In this document: positions 51,776 through 60,711 of the stretch, one piece after another
Numbering within the stretch: position 1 is the stretch's first letter
Layout of the letters: each line of letters opens with the position of its first letter
NCBI GenBank assembly: GCA_963815355.1
Contig: CAWFGJ010000013.1
Location: 310,001 to 374,000 of the forward strand
From: JAPUEK01 sp963815355
GTDB lineage: Bacteria; Pseudomonadota; Alphaproteobacteria; Rhodobacterales; Rhodobacteraceae
Length of the DNA stretch: 64,000 nt
Reading direction: 5' to 3'
Translations under genes and position numbers: made by a program
The notes under the pieces: generated by a model
Databases searched by the model: none
What the model saw: only the letters and a program-made list of their open reading frames with translations
What the model was told of the DNA's origin: nothing

Positions 51776-53458
51776 ATGTGCGCTAAAGCATCTATGGACG
51801 AATTCGAAGCCCTCTTGAAGGAAAGCTTTGAAATTGACACCCCCGAAGAGGGTACGGTTGTCAAAGGCCGCGTCATCGCGATTGAAGCGGGCCAGGCCAT
51901 CATCGACGTCGGCTACAAAATGGAAGGCCGCATCGATATTAAAGAATTTGCGAACCCCGGCGAAGAAGCCAACATCAATGTTGGCGACGAAGTCGAGGTC
52001 TATCTGGACCGCGTGGAAAATGCCCGCGGTGAAGCGGTCATCAGCCGCGAGAAAGCCCGTCGCGAAGAAGCTTGGGACCGTCTCGAAAAAGCCTATGCCG
52101 CCGAAACCCGCGTCGATGGCGCGATCTTCGGCCGTGTCAAAGGCGGCTTCACGGTTGACCTTGGCGGCGCTGTTGCCTTCCTTCCCGGCTCTCAGGTCGA
52201 TGTCCGCCCGGTGCGTGACGCTGGCCCGCTGATGGGTATGAAGCAGCCGTTCCAGATCCTGAAAATGGACCGTCGTCGTGGCAACATCGTTGTCTCGCGT
52301 CGTGCGATCCTTGAAGAATCCCGTGCCGAGCAGCGCGCCGAAGTCATCGGCAACCTGACCGAAGGCCAGACCGTTGACGGCGTCGTCAAGAACATCACCG
52401 AATACGGTGCGTTCGTTGACCTCGGCGGCGTAGACGGCCTGCTGCACGTGACCGACATGGCATGGCGCCGTGTGAACCACCCGTCCGAGATCCTCGCGAT
52501 CGGTGAGACGGTCAAGGTTCAGGTCATCAAGATCAACAAAGAAACCCACCGTATCTCGCTCGGCATGAAGCAGCTTCAGTCCGACCCGTGGGATGCCGTG
52601 GAAAAAGCCTACCCGTTGAACTCGGTCCACAAAGGCCGCGTCACCAACATCACCGATTACGGCGCCTTCGTGGAGCTGGAAGCCGGTGTCGAAGGTCTGG
52701 TTCACGTCTCGGAAATGTCCTGGACGAAAAAGAACGTGCACCCCGGCAAGATCGTTTCCACCTCGCAAGAAGTGGACGTCATGGTGCTGGAAATCGACAG
52801 CGCCAAGCGTCGCGTTTCCCTTGGCCTCAAGCAAACCCAGCGCAACCCGTGGGAAGTGTTTGCTGAAACCCACCCGGTTGGTGCGGTCATCGAAGGCGAA
52901 GTCAAGAACATCACCGAATTCGGTCTGTTCGTTGGCCTCGACAACGACATCGACGGCATGGTTCACCTGTCCGACCTGTCGTGGGATCAGCGCGGCGAAG
53001 ACGCCATTGCAAACTACCGCAAGGGCGACACCGTCAAAGCGTCGGTCACCGAAGTCGACGTCGAGAAAGAGCGTATCTCGCTCTCGATCAAGGCTCTGGG
53101 CGAAGACAACTTCACCGATGCTGTTGATGGCGTGAAGCGCGGCGGTATCATCACCGTCGAAGTGACCGCGATCGAAGATGGTGGCGTCGAAGTGGAATAC
53201 AACGGCGCCAAGTCGTTCATCCGCCGCTCCGACCTGTCGCGTGACCGTGCCGAGCAGCGCCCTGAGCGTTTCGGCGTCGGTGACAAGATCGACGTGCGCG
53301 TCACCAACATCGACCCGAAGACCCGTCGTCTGGGCCTGTCGATCAAGGCACGCGAAATCGCCGAAGAAAAAGAAGCTGTCGAACAGTATGGCTCCTCCGA
53401 TTCGGGCGCTTCGCTGGGCGACATCCTCGGCGCCGCTCTGAAAGGCGACCGCAACTAA
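51776..53458 (+). CDS. rpsA: 30S ribosomal protein S1
   Basis: RNA-binding protein that helps mRNAs load on the 30S subunit. 560 residues with about six S1 repeats, seen as recurring NITEYGAFVDLGGVDGLLHV, NITDYGAFVELEAGVEGLVH and NITEFGLFVGLDNDIDGMVH. ATG 51776 with AAAAGGAACTGAACTGC upstream. Ends in a strong terminator; ihfB follows. Its 5' leader of about 240 bases contains T-rich runs whose role I cannot assign. Confidence 0.98.
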   Translation: MCAKASMDEFEALLKESFEIDTPEEGTVVKGRVIAIEAGQAIIDVGYKMEGRIDIKEFANPGEEANINVGDEVEVYLDRVENARGEAVISREKARREEAWDRLEKAYAAETRVDGAIFGRVKGGFTVDLGGAVAFLPGSQVDVRPVRDAGPLMGMKQPFQILKMDRRRGNIVVSRRAILEESRAEQRAEVIGNLTEGQTVDGVVKNITEYGAFVDLGGVDGLLHVTDMAWRRVNHPSEILAIGETVKVQVIKINKETHRISLGMKQLQSDPWDAVEKAYPLNSVHKGRVTNITDYGAFVELEAGVEGLVHVSEMSWTKKNVHPGKIVSTSQEVDVMVLEIDSAKRRVSLGLKQTQRNPWEVFAETHPVGAVIEGEVKNITEFGLFVGLDNDIDGMVHLSDLSWDQRGEDAIANYRKGDTVKASVTEVDVEKERISLSIKALGEDNFTDAVDGVKRGGIITVEVTAIEDGGVEVEYNGAKSFIRRSDLSRDRAEQRPERFGVGDKIDVRVTNIDPKTRRLGLSIKAREIAEEKEAVEQYGSSDSGASLGDILGAALKGDRN

Positions 53459-53498
53459 TCCGATCCGTCGGACTGTCCTTAGGGACAATACAATACCC

Positions 53499-53528
53499 AA
53501 AGAGCCCCGTTTTAGGACGGGGCTCTTT
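53499..53528 (+). terminator. Rho-independent terminator of rpsA
   Basis: AAAGAGCCCCGT, loop TTTAGG, ACGGGGCTCTTT: a perfect 12-bp stem beginning 41 bases after the stop. The A/T ends make it effective in both directions. Confidence 0.9.
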
Positions 53529-53559
53529 GATTTCGCAGGGTTGACCTGTCCGAAAACGT

Positions 53560-53587
53560 TTGTGTGAAGCGTTTTTTTACCTATAGT
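53560..53587 (+). promoter_or_regulatory. candidate promoter for ihfB
   Basis: TTGTGT, 16-base spacer, TATAGT, about 70 bases before the ihfB ATG. Four of six positions match the -35 consensus and five of six the -10. The region is unusually T-rich (T7 just before the -10). Confidence 0.35.
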
Positions 53588-53656
53588 TGCCGTTAACAAC
53601 AGCGTCGCATCGACGGACCGGCACAGGTCCGGGGTGGCCGCAGGGGGGATATACGG

Positions 53657-53938
53657 ATGATCCGGTCTGAACTGATCCAGAAGATTGCTGACGAAAACCC
53701 GCACCTGACCCAACGTCATGTAGAGCGGATCGTGAACACGGTCTTTGAGGAAATCATTGAAGCTTTGGCCAAAGGCGACCGGGTCGAACTGCGCGGCTTT
53801 GGCGCGTTCTCGGTCAAGGCCCGCGATGCACGGGTCGGGCGCAACCCCCGTACCGGTGAGGCGGTCAAGGTCGAAGACAAGAAAGTTCCGTTCTTCAAGA
53901 CCGGCAAACTTCTTCGGGATCGCCTGAACGCCAAGTGA
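53657..53938 (+). CDS. ihfB: integration host factor subunit beta
   Basis: DNA-bending nucleoid protein, partner of IHF alpha. 93 residues, full length. MIRSELIQKIADENPHLTQR at the N-terminus and the arm motif GFGAFSVKARDARVGRNPRT, with GRNPRTGEAVKVEDKKVPFF. It follows rpsA, the usual order in this group, but behind a terminator and probably its own promoter. Confidence 0.97.
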   Translation: MIRSELIQKIADENPHLTQRHVERIVNTVFEEIIEALAKGDRVELRGFGAFSVKARDARVGRNPRTGEAVKVEDKKVPFFKTGKLLRDRLNAK

Positions 53939-54067
53939 GGGCCAAGTGATCGCCCCACGCCGCCCTGATCGCCTGAAACGGAACGGATCATCGGCGCGGC
54001 GCGGGTTCGACTTGCCCTTGGCGGCTGCGCGTCCGATACTGGGGGCCAACCTCAGATCGGAAGCGAA

Positions 54068-54430
54068 ATGATCCGCACCCTTCGCCTGATTTTCCTGTTC
54101 TGCCTTGCGCTCGCCCTGCTGACGGTCGCGCTGGCCAACCGCGACCCAGTCGTCGTCACCGCATTGCCACCTGACCTTGCCGCCTTTCTGGGCTGGGGCG
54201 GGCAAATCCAGTTGCCGCTGTTTCTTGTGATCTTTGGCGGCATCGTGGCGGGCCTGCTGATCGGCTTTGTCTGGGAATGGTTCCGCGAGATGAAGCACCG
54301 CTCCGCCGCCACCACCAACACCCGCGAAGTCCGCCGTCTGGAACGCGAATTGGCGGTTCTTAAGGATTCCTCCTCGCTGCCCCCGCAAGACGATGTGCTG
54401 GCGCTGCTCGATCGGCCCAAGTCGCGCTGA
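54068..54430 (+). CDS. lapA: LapA-like (DUF1049) membrane protein
   Basis: 120 residues. Two membrane segments (about 5-24 and 48-72) and a cytoplasmic Arg/Glu-rich tail with a short coiled part (EVRRLERELAVLKD). The pattern VALANRDPVVV plus FLVIFGGIVAGLLIGFVWEW is typical of LapA/YciS, linked to lipopolysaccharide assembly control. Its stop shares a base with the trpF ATG (TGATG). Confidence 0.82.
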   Translation: MIRTLRLIFLFCLALALLTVALANRDPVVVTALPPDLAAFLGWGGQIQLPLFLVIFGGIVAGLLIGFVWEWFREMKHRSAATTNTREVRRLERELAVLKDSSSLPPQDDVLALLDRPKSR

Positions 54431-55092
54431 TGCCTGATATTCGCGTCAAGATCTGCGGCCTGCGCCGCGCAGAAGAGGTGGCCGCCGTCGCCGCCGCGGG
54501 TGCGGCCTATGCGGGCTTTGTGTTCTTTGCCAAAAGCCCGCGCCACGTGACTGTGGATCTGGCGCGCAGCCTTGCCTTGGCCGCACCCTTGGGCCTGGCC
54601 AAGGTGGCGCTGGTGGTCGATGCCACCGATGCCGAACTGGATGCAATCATCGAGGCCGTGCCGCTCGACATCCTGCAACTGCACGGCAAGGAAACCCCCG
54701 ACCGTGTGGCGGCGATCCGCACCCGCTATGGCTTGCCGGTGATGAAGGCCGTGGGCGTCGCGGATGAGGGCGATCTGGCCGCCGTCTTTGACTATTCGCT
54801 GGTGGCCGACCAGTTGCTGATCGACGCCAAGCCCCCCAAAGGCGCGGCCCTGCCCGGCGGCAACGGGCTGTCTTTTGACTGGCGCCTGGTCGCCCAGCGC
54901 CGCTGGCTTAAGCCGTGGATGCTGGCAGGCGGCCTTACCCCTGAAAACGTCGCCGAGGCGATCCGGCTGACCAATGCGCGGCAGGTGGATGTGTCTTCGG
55001 GCGTGGAAAGCGCTCCGGGCGTCAAAGACCCCGCCCGCATCGCGGCCTTTGTCACCGCCGCACGACAGGATGGCCCGCCACGGCTGCGCTAA
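54430..55092 (+). CDS. trpF: phosphoribosylanthranilate isomerase
   Basis: Third step of tryptophan synthesis (PRA to CdRP). 220 residues, TIM barrel. VKICGLRRAEEVAA at 6-19, FVFFAKSPRHVT, LDILQLHGKETP, LLIDAKPPKGAALPGGNGLSF and LAGGLTPENVAEAI, then DVSSGVESAPGVKD at the phosphate site. Overlaps lapA at the start; its stop overlaps that of the convergent RAM-domain gene in CTAA. No other trp genes are nearby. Confidence 0.96.
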   Translation: MPDIRVKICGLRRAEEVAAVAAAGAAYAGFVFFAKSPRHVTVDLARSLALAAPLGLAKVALVVDATDAELDAIIEAVPLDILQLHGKETPDRVAAIRTRYGLPVMKAVGVADEGDLAAVFDYSLVADQLLIDAKPPKGAALPGGNGLSFDWRLVAQRRWLKPWMLAGGLTPENVAEAIRLTNARQVDVSSGVESAPGVKDPARIAAFVTAARQDGPPRLR

Positions 55093-55325
55093 AACGCCTT
55101 GAAGGTCATCGTCGTCAGCGTCCGTACGATGCCCGGAATGTCAAACAACCGCCCCGACAGGTAATGGCCCACGTCCTCGTCATCGGGGATATAGACCTTG
55201 GCGATCAGGTCATATTCGCCGCTGGTGGAATACAATTCGCTGACCACCTCGCGGTCATAGATCGCGGTGGCGACCTCATAGGTCTTGCCGGGGGTGCAGC
55301 GAAACTGGACAAAAACGCAGATCAT
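55089..55325 (-). CDS. stand-alone Lrp/AsnC-type ligand-binding (RAM) domain protein
   Basis: 78 residues equal to the effector domain of Lrp/AsnC regulators without the DNA-binding part: VFVQFRCTPGKTYEVATAIY, then STSGEYDLIAKVY and PGIVRTLTTMTFKAF. Such small proteins may sense amino acids or act with a separate regulator. Convergent with trpF with a CTAA stop overlap; position next to trpF hints at amino-acid sensing but does not prove it. Confidence 0.82.
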   Translation of the reverse strand: MICVFVQFRCTPGKTYEVATAIYDREVVSELYSTSGEYDLIAKVYIPDDEDVGHYLSGRLFDIPGIVRTLTTMTFKAF

Positions 55326-55404
55326 CAGGCTCTCCTGTCATCGCCCGTCTGGCGGGCGCTTTGGCGTCAAGGATGGGCGGGGCCGCCGGGAAGGTCAAGC
55401 AGGC

Positions 55405-56943
55405 TCAGTCTTCCTGCACCTCAAGGCGCAAGGCCGCTGCGGGCGCTTTCAGATCGGCGACAGACAAGGTGTCGCGCGGGCGACCCAGACGGTTGCGCAC
55501 CACCCAAAGCAGCCGCTTTTCCGCCCGCGTGATCGCCACATAGGCCAACCGCTTCCACAAGGGCACCCCCGCCTCACTGCGCCCGGCGGCAGCAGCGGCG
55601 TAAAGATCGGGCGCGAACACCTGCACCGTTTCCCATTGACTGCCCTGCGCCTTGTGGATCGTCACCGCCGCCCCGTGCAGGAAAGTCGCGCCCATCTTGG
55701 CGGCATGGGGGATGAACGGCTCTTCCTCGTCCGGCTTTTCAATCTTGATGATCGAGGCGGCGGAAAACTGCGGGTCTTCCGCCCCCACCACATGCAGCTT
55801 GGCAAAACCCTCGCGGTTACCCGGGCCCAGATAGATCACCTGCGCCCCCTTGATCAGCCCCCGCGCCTCCAGATCAATCCGCTTCTTGCGGTGCTTTAGC
55901 GGCAACTCGATCCCGTCACAGATCAGCGGCTCACCGGGCAGCAGATCGTGATCCGGCGCGCTATGCGCCGCCCGAAACGCCGTGATCAGACGGATGCGCG
56001 TGGCATTGCGCCACACCAGCACCGGGCTGCGCGCCATAAGGTCGGAATCCACCCGCTCGGCCCAGACCACCCGGTCATCGCGCCGCGCGATCTCTTCGAC
56101 CATCCGCTCAAAATCCTCAAACCCCACGCGCTCATCGGCCAAGGCATGGGCCAGATCGAGGATCGGGTTATCCTGCGTTTGCCGGTGGATGCGCGACAGG
56201 ATCAGCTTGCGGCTTTCGCCCAGCCGGTCAAACACCATCTCGCCCGATTGGCCCACCGGCGCCAACTGCGCCGGGTCGCCAAACAGCACCAAGGTCGGGA
56301 AAATCTCGCGCAGATCGTTGAACTGCCGCTCATCCAGCATCGAACTTTCGTCGACAAAGCCCACGTCCAGCGGCTCTTCGCGCCGCTTCCAGCCCTTGAT
56401 GAAATCCGACCCCCGCAACCCGGCTGCCGCCAGTGCGCCGGGAATGGACGCGACCGTCTGGTAAAAGGCCCAAGCCCGGTCCAAGGCCAGTTCGGTCAAC
56501 CCCTCGACCACCGGGCGGGTGCCCTGCCCGGTCAACCATTCGGCAATCCGCTCATATTGCGGGTCATACACAGGCGTATACAAAATGCGGTGAATGGTCG
56601 TCGCCGGAACCCCGCGCAGACGCAGCACCGAGGCCGCCTTGTTCGTCGGCGCCAAAATGGCCAGCGTGCGCCGATCCTTGCGCCGCCGTCCCTCAAAATC
56701 GGCAGAGATAACATCCACCCCCGCCGCCGCCAGCGCCTTATACAGACTGCCCAGCAGCATGGTCTTGCCCGACCCCGCCTTGCCGATCACCGCCAGCACC
56801 GACGACTTGCCCTCCGCCCGCAGCGTCAGCCCGGCCTCATCGCCAAGATCGATCCCCATGGACAAAAGCTCCGCTGACACGCGGTCAAAGGCTTCGGCCT
56901 GATCGTCGGAAAAGGTCACGGCGGGCAACATGGCGGCGACCAT
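55405..56943 (-). CDS. RecD-like / UvrD-fold ATP-dependent DNA helicase
   Basis: About 512 residues from ATG 56943; ATG 56931 is also possible. Walker A GKAGSGKT at about 54-61, Walker B region VGFVDESSML, LFGDPAQLAPVGQSGE, then IHKAQGSQWETVQVF and YVAITRAEKRLLWVV, the last two being the UvrD/RecD C-terminal motifs. It is an orphan: no RecB/RecC neighbour and no nuclease domain. Probable role in DNA repair or replication restart. The small protein gene lies 61 bases upstream on the same strand. Confidence 0.88.
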   Translation of the reverse strand: MVAAMLPAVTFSDDQAEAFDRVSAELLSMGIDLGDEAGLTLRAEGKSSVLAVIGKAGSGKTMLLGSLYKALAAAGVDVISADFEGRRRKDRRTLAILAPTNKAASVLRLRGVPATTIHRILYTPVYDPQYERIAEWLTGQGTRPVVEGLTELALDRAWAFYQTVASIPGALAAAGLRGSDFIKGWKRREEPLDVGFVDESSMLDERQFNDLREIFPTLVLFGDPAQLAPVGQSGEMVFDRLGESRKLILSRIHRQTQDNPILDLAHALADERVGFEDFERMVEEIARRDDRVVWAERVDSDLMARSPVLVWRNATRIRLITAFRAAHSAPDHDLLPGEPLICDGIELPLKHRKKRIDLEARGLIKGAQVIYLGPGNREGFAKLHVVGAEDPQFSAASIIKIEKPDEEEPFIPHAAKMGATFLHGAAVTIHKAQGSQWETVQVFAPDLYAAAAAGRSEAGVPLWKRLAYVAITRAEKRLLWVVRNRLGRPRDTLSVADLKAPAAALRLEVQED

Positions 56944-57003
56944 AGGCGAGCCCCGTTGCAAGGGCCAGAGCGGCGCAGTCGAATTCGCCCCGATTGCCGA
57001 CGC

Positions 57004-57189
57004 TTAGTGCCGCCGGCGTGGGGGCGGCAGCTTGGGCGCGCCCTCTTCGGCGGTGATTTCAGCCCGCGCGATGGACAGCGCCTCTTCGGCCTTGGCGGCA
57101 AGGCCCGGCAGACCGTTGGCCTCGGCATAGGATCGCAGATCCTTCAGCACGTCGAAGATCCAGTCATGGCCCACGGATACCCCGATCAA
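57004..57189 (-). CDS. small hypothetical protein (61 residues)
   Basis: Starts MIGVSVGHDWIFDVLKDLRS and has two helices (about 8-22, 30-45) and a basic tail KLPPPRRRH. No family recognised; the amphipathic helices make it likely to be a real gene. It precedes the helicase on the same strand, and its start region is AT-richer than its neighbours. The ribosome site is not obvious. Confidence 0.55.
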   Translation of the reverse strand: MIGVSVGHDWIFDVLKDLRSYAEANGLPGLAAKAEEALSIARAEITAEEGAPKLPPPRRRH

Positions 57190-57349
57190 TCACCCTTAAC
57201 ACACGATCAACCATAGCACTCCCGCCCCGGCAGAGTGTAGTGACCCCTTGGGCAACAGTCCGTCGCGGCTTTGGCTTCAAACGCGGCAAAGCTGCCAATT
57301 CCCCAAGGGAAATGGCAGCTTCAAGGCTGTATTCCGCCAATGCGCCGGG

Positions 57350-58642
<1,293 letters not shown>

Positions 58643-58723
58643 CCCGGCCTCCTTCATCCTATGCCGCGCCGCAGAATCGGCGCTGTTCTGGCACAAGCGA
58701 TAAAGTTCGCCGCGCAACATTGC

Positions 58724-58742
58724 AATAGTATAGGTGACTATT
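58724..58742. repeat. inverted repeat upstream of ccr
   Basis: AATAGT, spacer ATAGGTG, ACTATT, in an AT-rich patch about 82-100 bases before the ccr start and between ccr and the acyltransferase stop. Candidate operator; no clear promoter boxes could be fixed beside it. Confidence 0.4.
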
Positions 58743-58750
58743 TTGTAATT

Positions 58751-60130
58751 TTATGTCTGCCGCGTTGCAGCGTTCCCCGGGCCCGCCGCCAAGCGCTGCT
58801 GGACCGAGGCGGCATAGAACGCCACGACCGCCTCTGACCCCGGCGTGACCCGCAAATCCTGCCCCACCAAACCGCGTGCGATCAGCGGGGCCAAGCCTTC
58901 GGCCAGCGTCGCTTCCATGCCCTTGGGCGACAGTTTTAGCACCGCGCCCGCCGCCTCCAGCCGCGCGGCCAGCGCCTCTGCCGTCGTGGCCAAATCCGCT
59001 TGCGTGGCCGGGTGCTCGGCCAAGGCCGCGGCGATGAACGGCACCGGCAGGATCGGCACCACCTTGCCAATCTCGGCCATCAGCTGCGCGCCCAACGCCT
59101 CTGTCGGCGCGTCCGGATGGGCCGCCATGAAGGCGCGCAGAGACAAGGGCGGCCCGAAACCCGCCGCCGCCGTCCCAAAGCCCGGAAACCGCCGCAGCAG
59201 AATCTTGCCCGTCACTTTGACCGCAAAACCAAACATCGCCAAAGGCTTGCCGCGAAAGCGCCGCTCTGTGCTGCTTGCCGCCGCGGTCAGAATCCGGTCC
59301 TCCAGCACGCGGTCATAGGCCAAGCCGACTGGCACAAAGACCACATCCCGCCCCGCAGGCTCCCACCCGGCCACGATATAGCTTAACAGCCCCATCTTGG
59401 CGGCCCCCACCTCGCCCGTCAGGCTTAGCCCGCCCTCGGGAAAGATCGCCTGCGTCGTGCCCTCTGCCGTCGCCATCTGCACATAGCGCGCCAAAACCCG
59501 GCGGTAGAGCGTGTTGCGGCTGCCGCGCCGGATGAAATACGCCCCCATCGACCGGATCAGCGCCGACATCGGCCAGATCCGCGCCCATTCCCCCACCGCA
59601 TAGGAAATCGCCGAGCGGTTCGAGACGAGCCAGGTGATCAACACATAATCCATGTTGGATCGGTGATTCATGACGAAGATCACCGTCGATTGCGGGTCAA
59701 TCCGGCCCAGAGCGGCATCCACTTTGCCGATCCGCACCCGGTAAAGCCCGCGCGACAACCACCGCGCCAGCCGGATCGCAAAGCTGAAATACAGCGTCGC
59801 CGAGAACCCCGGCACGATCTCGCGCGCATAGCGGCGCGCCTCTTCAAAGGCCACGGCACCGGGCACCCCCGCTTCGCGGGCATGGTCGGTCACCGCCTCC
59901 AGCACTTTGGGATCATAGGACAATCGGACAATCATGTCCTGCCGCCGCGCCAGCTTGAACAGCTCAATCGGCCGATCGAGCCTCGCGTTCAGCCGTGCCA
60001 GAACCCGCTCGGCGCGCTTGCGGAAGAACCAGCGCACCGAGGGAAACAGGAAATGCGATGCGAAGGTCACCGCGGCAAAGACGCCGATCACCAACAACAA
60101 CCACAAAGGAACCGCATACGTCTGGGTCAT
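58751..60130 (-). CDS. glycerol-3-phosphate/1-acylglycerol-3-phosphate acyltransferase-like protein
   Basis: About 459 residues from ATG 60130; a GTG at 60145 is also possible. One N-terminal membrane segment (about 10-28) and an acyltransferase domain with the HX4D motif MNHRSNMDYV near 160 and FPEGGLSLTGEV, as in PlsB/PlsC. YFIRRGSRNTLYRRVLARYV lies between. The length and wording are closer to PlsB than to short PlsC. It might supply phospholipid or storage-lipid precursors. Lies upstream of ccr on the same strand, with 108 bases between. Confidence 0.85.
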   Translation of the reverse strand: MTQTYAVPLWLLLVIGVFAAVTFASHFLFPSVRWFFRKRAERVLARLNARLDRPIELFKLARRQDMIVRLSYDPKVLEAVTDHAREAGVPGAVAFEEARRYAREIVPGFSATLYFSFAIRLARWLSRGLYRVRIGKVDAALGRIDPQSTVIFVMNHRSNMDYVLITWLVSNRSAISYAVGEWARIWPMSALIRSMGAYFIRRGSRNTLYRRVLARYVQMATAEGTTQAIFPEGGLSLTGEVGAAKMGLLSYIVAGWEPAGRDVVFVPVGLAYDRVLEDRILTAAASSTERRFRGKPLAMFGFAVKVTGKILLRRFPGFGTAAAGFGPPLSLRAFMAAHPDAPTEALGAQLMAEIGKVVPILPVPFIAAALAEHPATQADLATTAEALAARLEAAGAVLKLSPKGMEATLAEGLAPLIARGLVGQDLRVTPGSEAVVAFYAASVQQRLAAGPGNAATRQT

Positions 60131-60185
60131 GCCCAACAGTGGCACGCCCCGCGCGGCCTTTCAAACGATTGCGTCCTTCCGTGCC

Positions 60186-60518
60186 TTACTCTGTATAGTA
60201 ATAATCGCCGGTCGTGCAGACGTTGACCCGCGCCCGTTGCAGAACCGTGCCATCTTCAAACTCGGCCTTGAAATCAAACTCGCAATAGCCGTCGGGGTTG
60301 TCAAAGTTCAGACGCATCGACGCGCCGCTGTTCAACGTGCTGCGGCCCATCACGTCATTGCCCCAATGCTTGGAGCCGGAATTGGTGCTGTAAAACCGAT
60401 ACAACGTCACCCCGGTGTCATTGTGGATCCGCAAATGCCGATCCACCGCCGCGGCGGAAAGGGTAGAGGCTGCAAGCGTCACAGCGGCAAGGGTCAAGCG
60501 AAGGGTCGATGTCAACAT
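60186..60518 (-). CDS. small secreted protein of a conserved unknown family
   Basis: 110 residues from ATG 60518 (GAGGACACC upstream); a longer frame to 60593 is not supported. Signal peptide about 1-31. Mature part with HNDTGVTLYRFYSTNSGSKH, GRSTLNSGASMRLNFDN and a C-terminal VCTTGDYYYTE, and two Cys (GYCEFDFKAEF, VNVC) likely to be bonded. I recall similar secreted proteins in alphaproteobacteria but know no function. Divergent from ecm. Confidence 0.75.
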   Translation of the reverse strand: MLTSTLRLTLAAVTLAASTLSAAAVDRHLRIHNDTGVTLYRFYSTNSGSKHWGNDVMGRSTLNSGASMRLNFDNPDGYCEFDFKAEFEDGTVLQRARVNVCTTGDYYYTE

Positions 60519-60644
60519 GGTGTCCTCATGGGGTTTTGGCGTTATTCTCTGCCGCCAAAATCCACCCGAGGCCGGGTCCAAGTCAAATGACAAGCGCTGT
60601 CATCCGCGCCCCCATCCGTGCCACAAGATGCCGCAGCGCAGCGA

Positions 60645-60674
60645 TTGACAGCAGTTGATTATGTCGCGTATCAC
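60645..60674 (+). promoter_or_regulatory. candidate promoter for ecm
   Basis: TTGACA (60645-60650), 18-base spacer, TATCAC, ending 37 bases before the ecm ATG. Perfect -35; the -10 matches four of six. A plausible start site would lie near 60681. Confidence 0.45.
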
Positions 60675-60711
60675 TCACCCAAAGAAATAAAGTTGCGAAG
60701 CGGAGCCGACA

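Noticed and set aside
51686..54388. 900-residue open frame on the minus strand across rpsA and ihfB
   Set aside because: It is antisense to two certain genes and contains the reverse-complement patterns of S1 repeats; it has no similarity or ribosome site.
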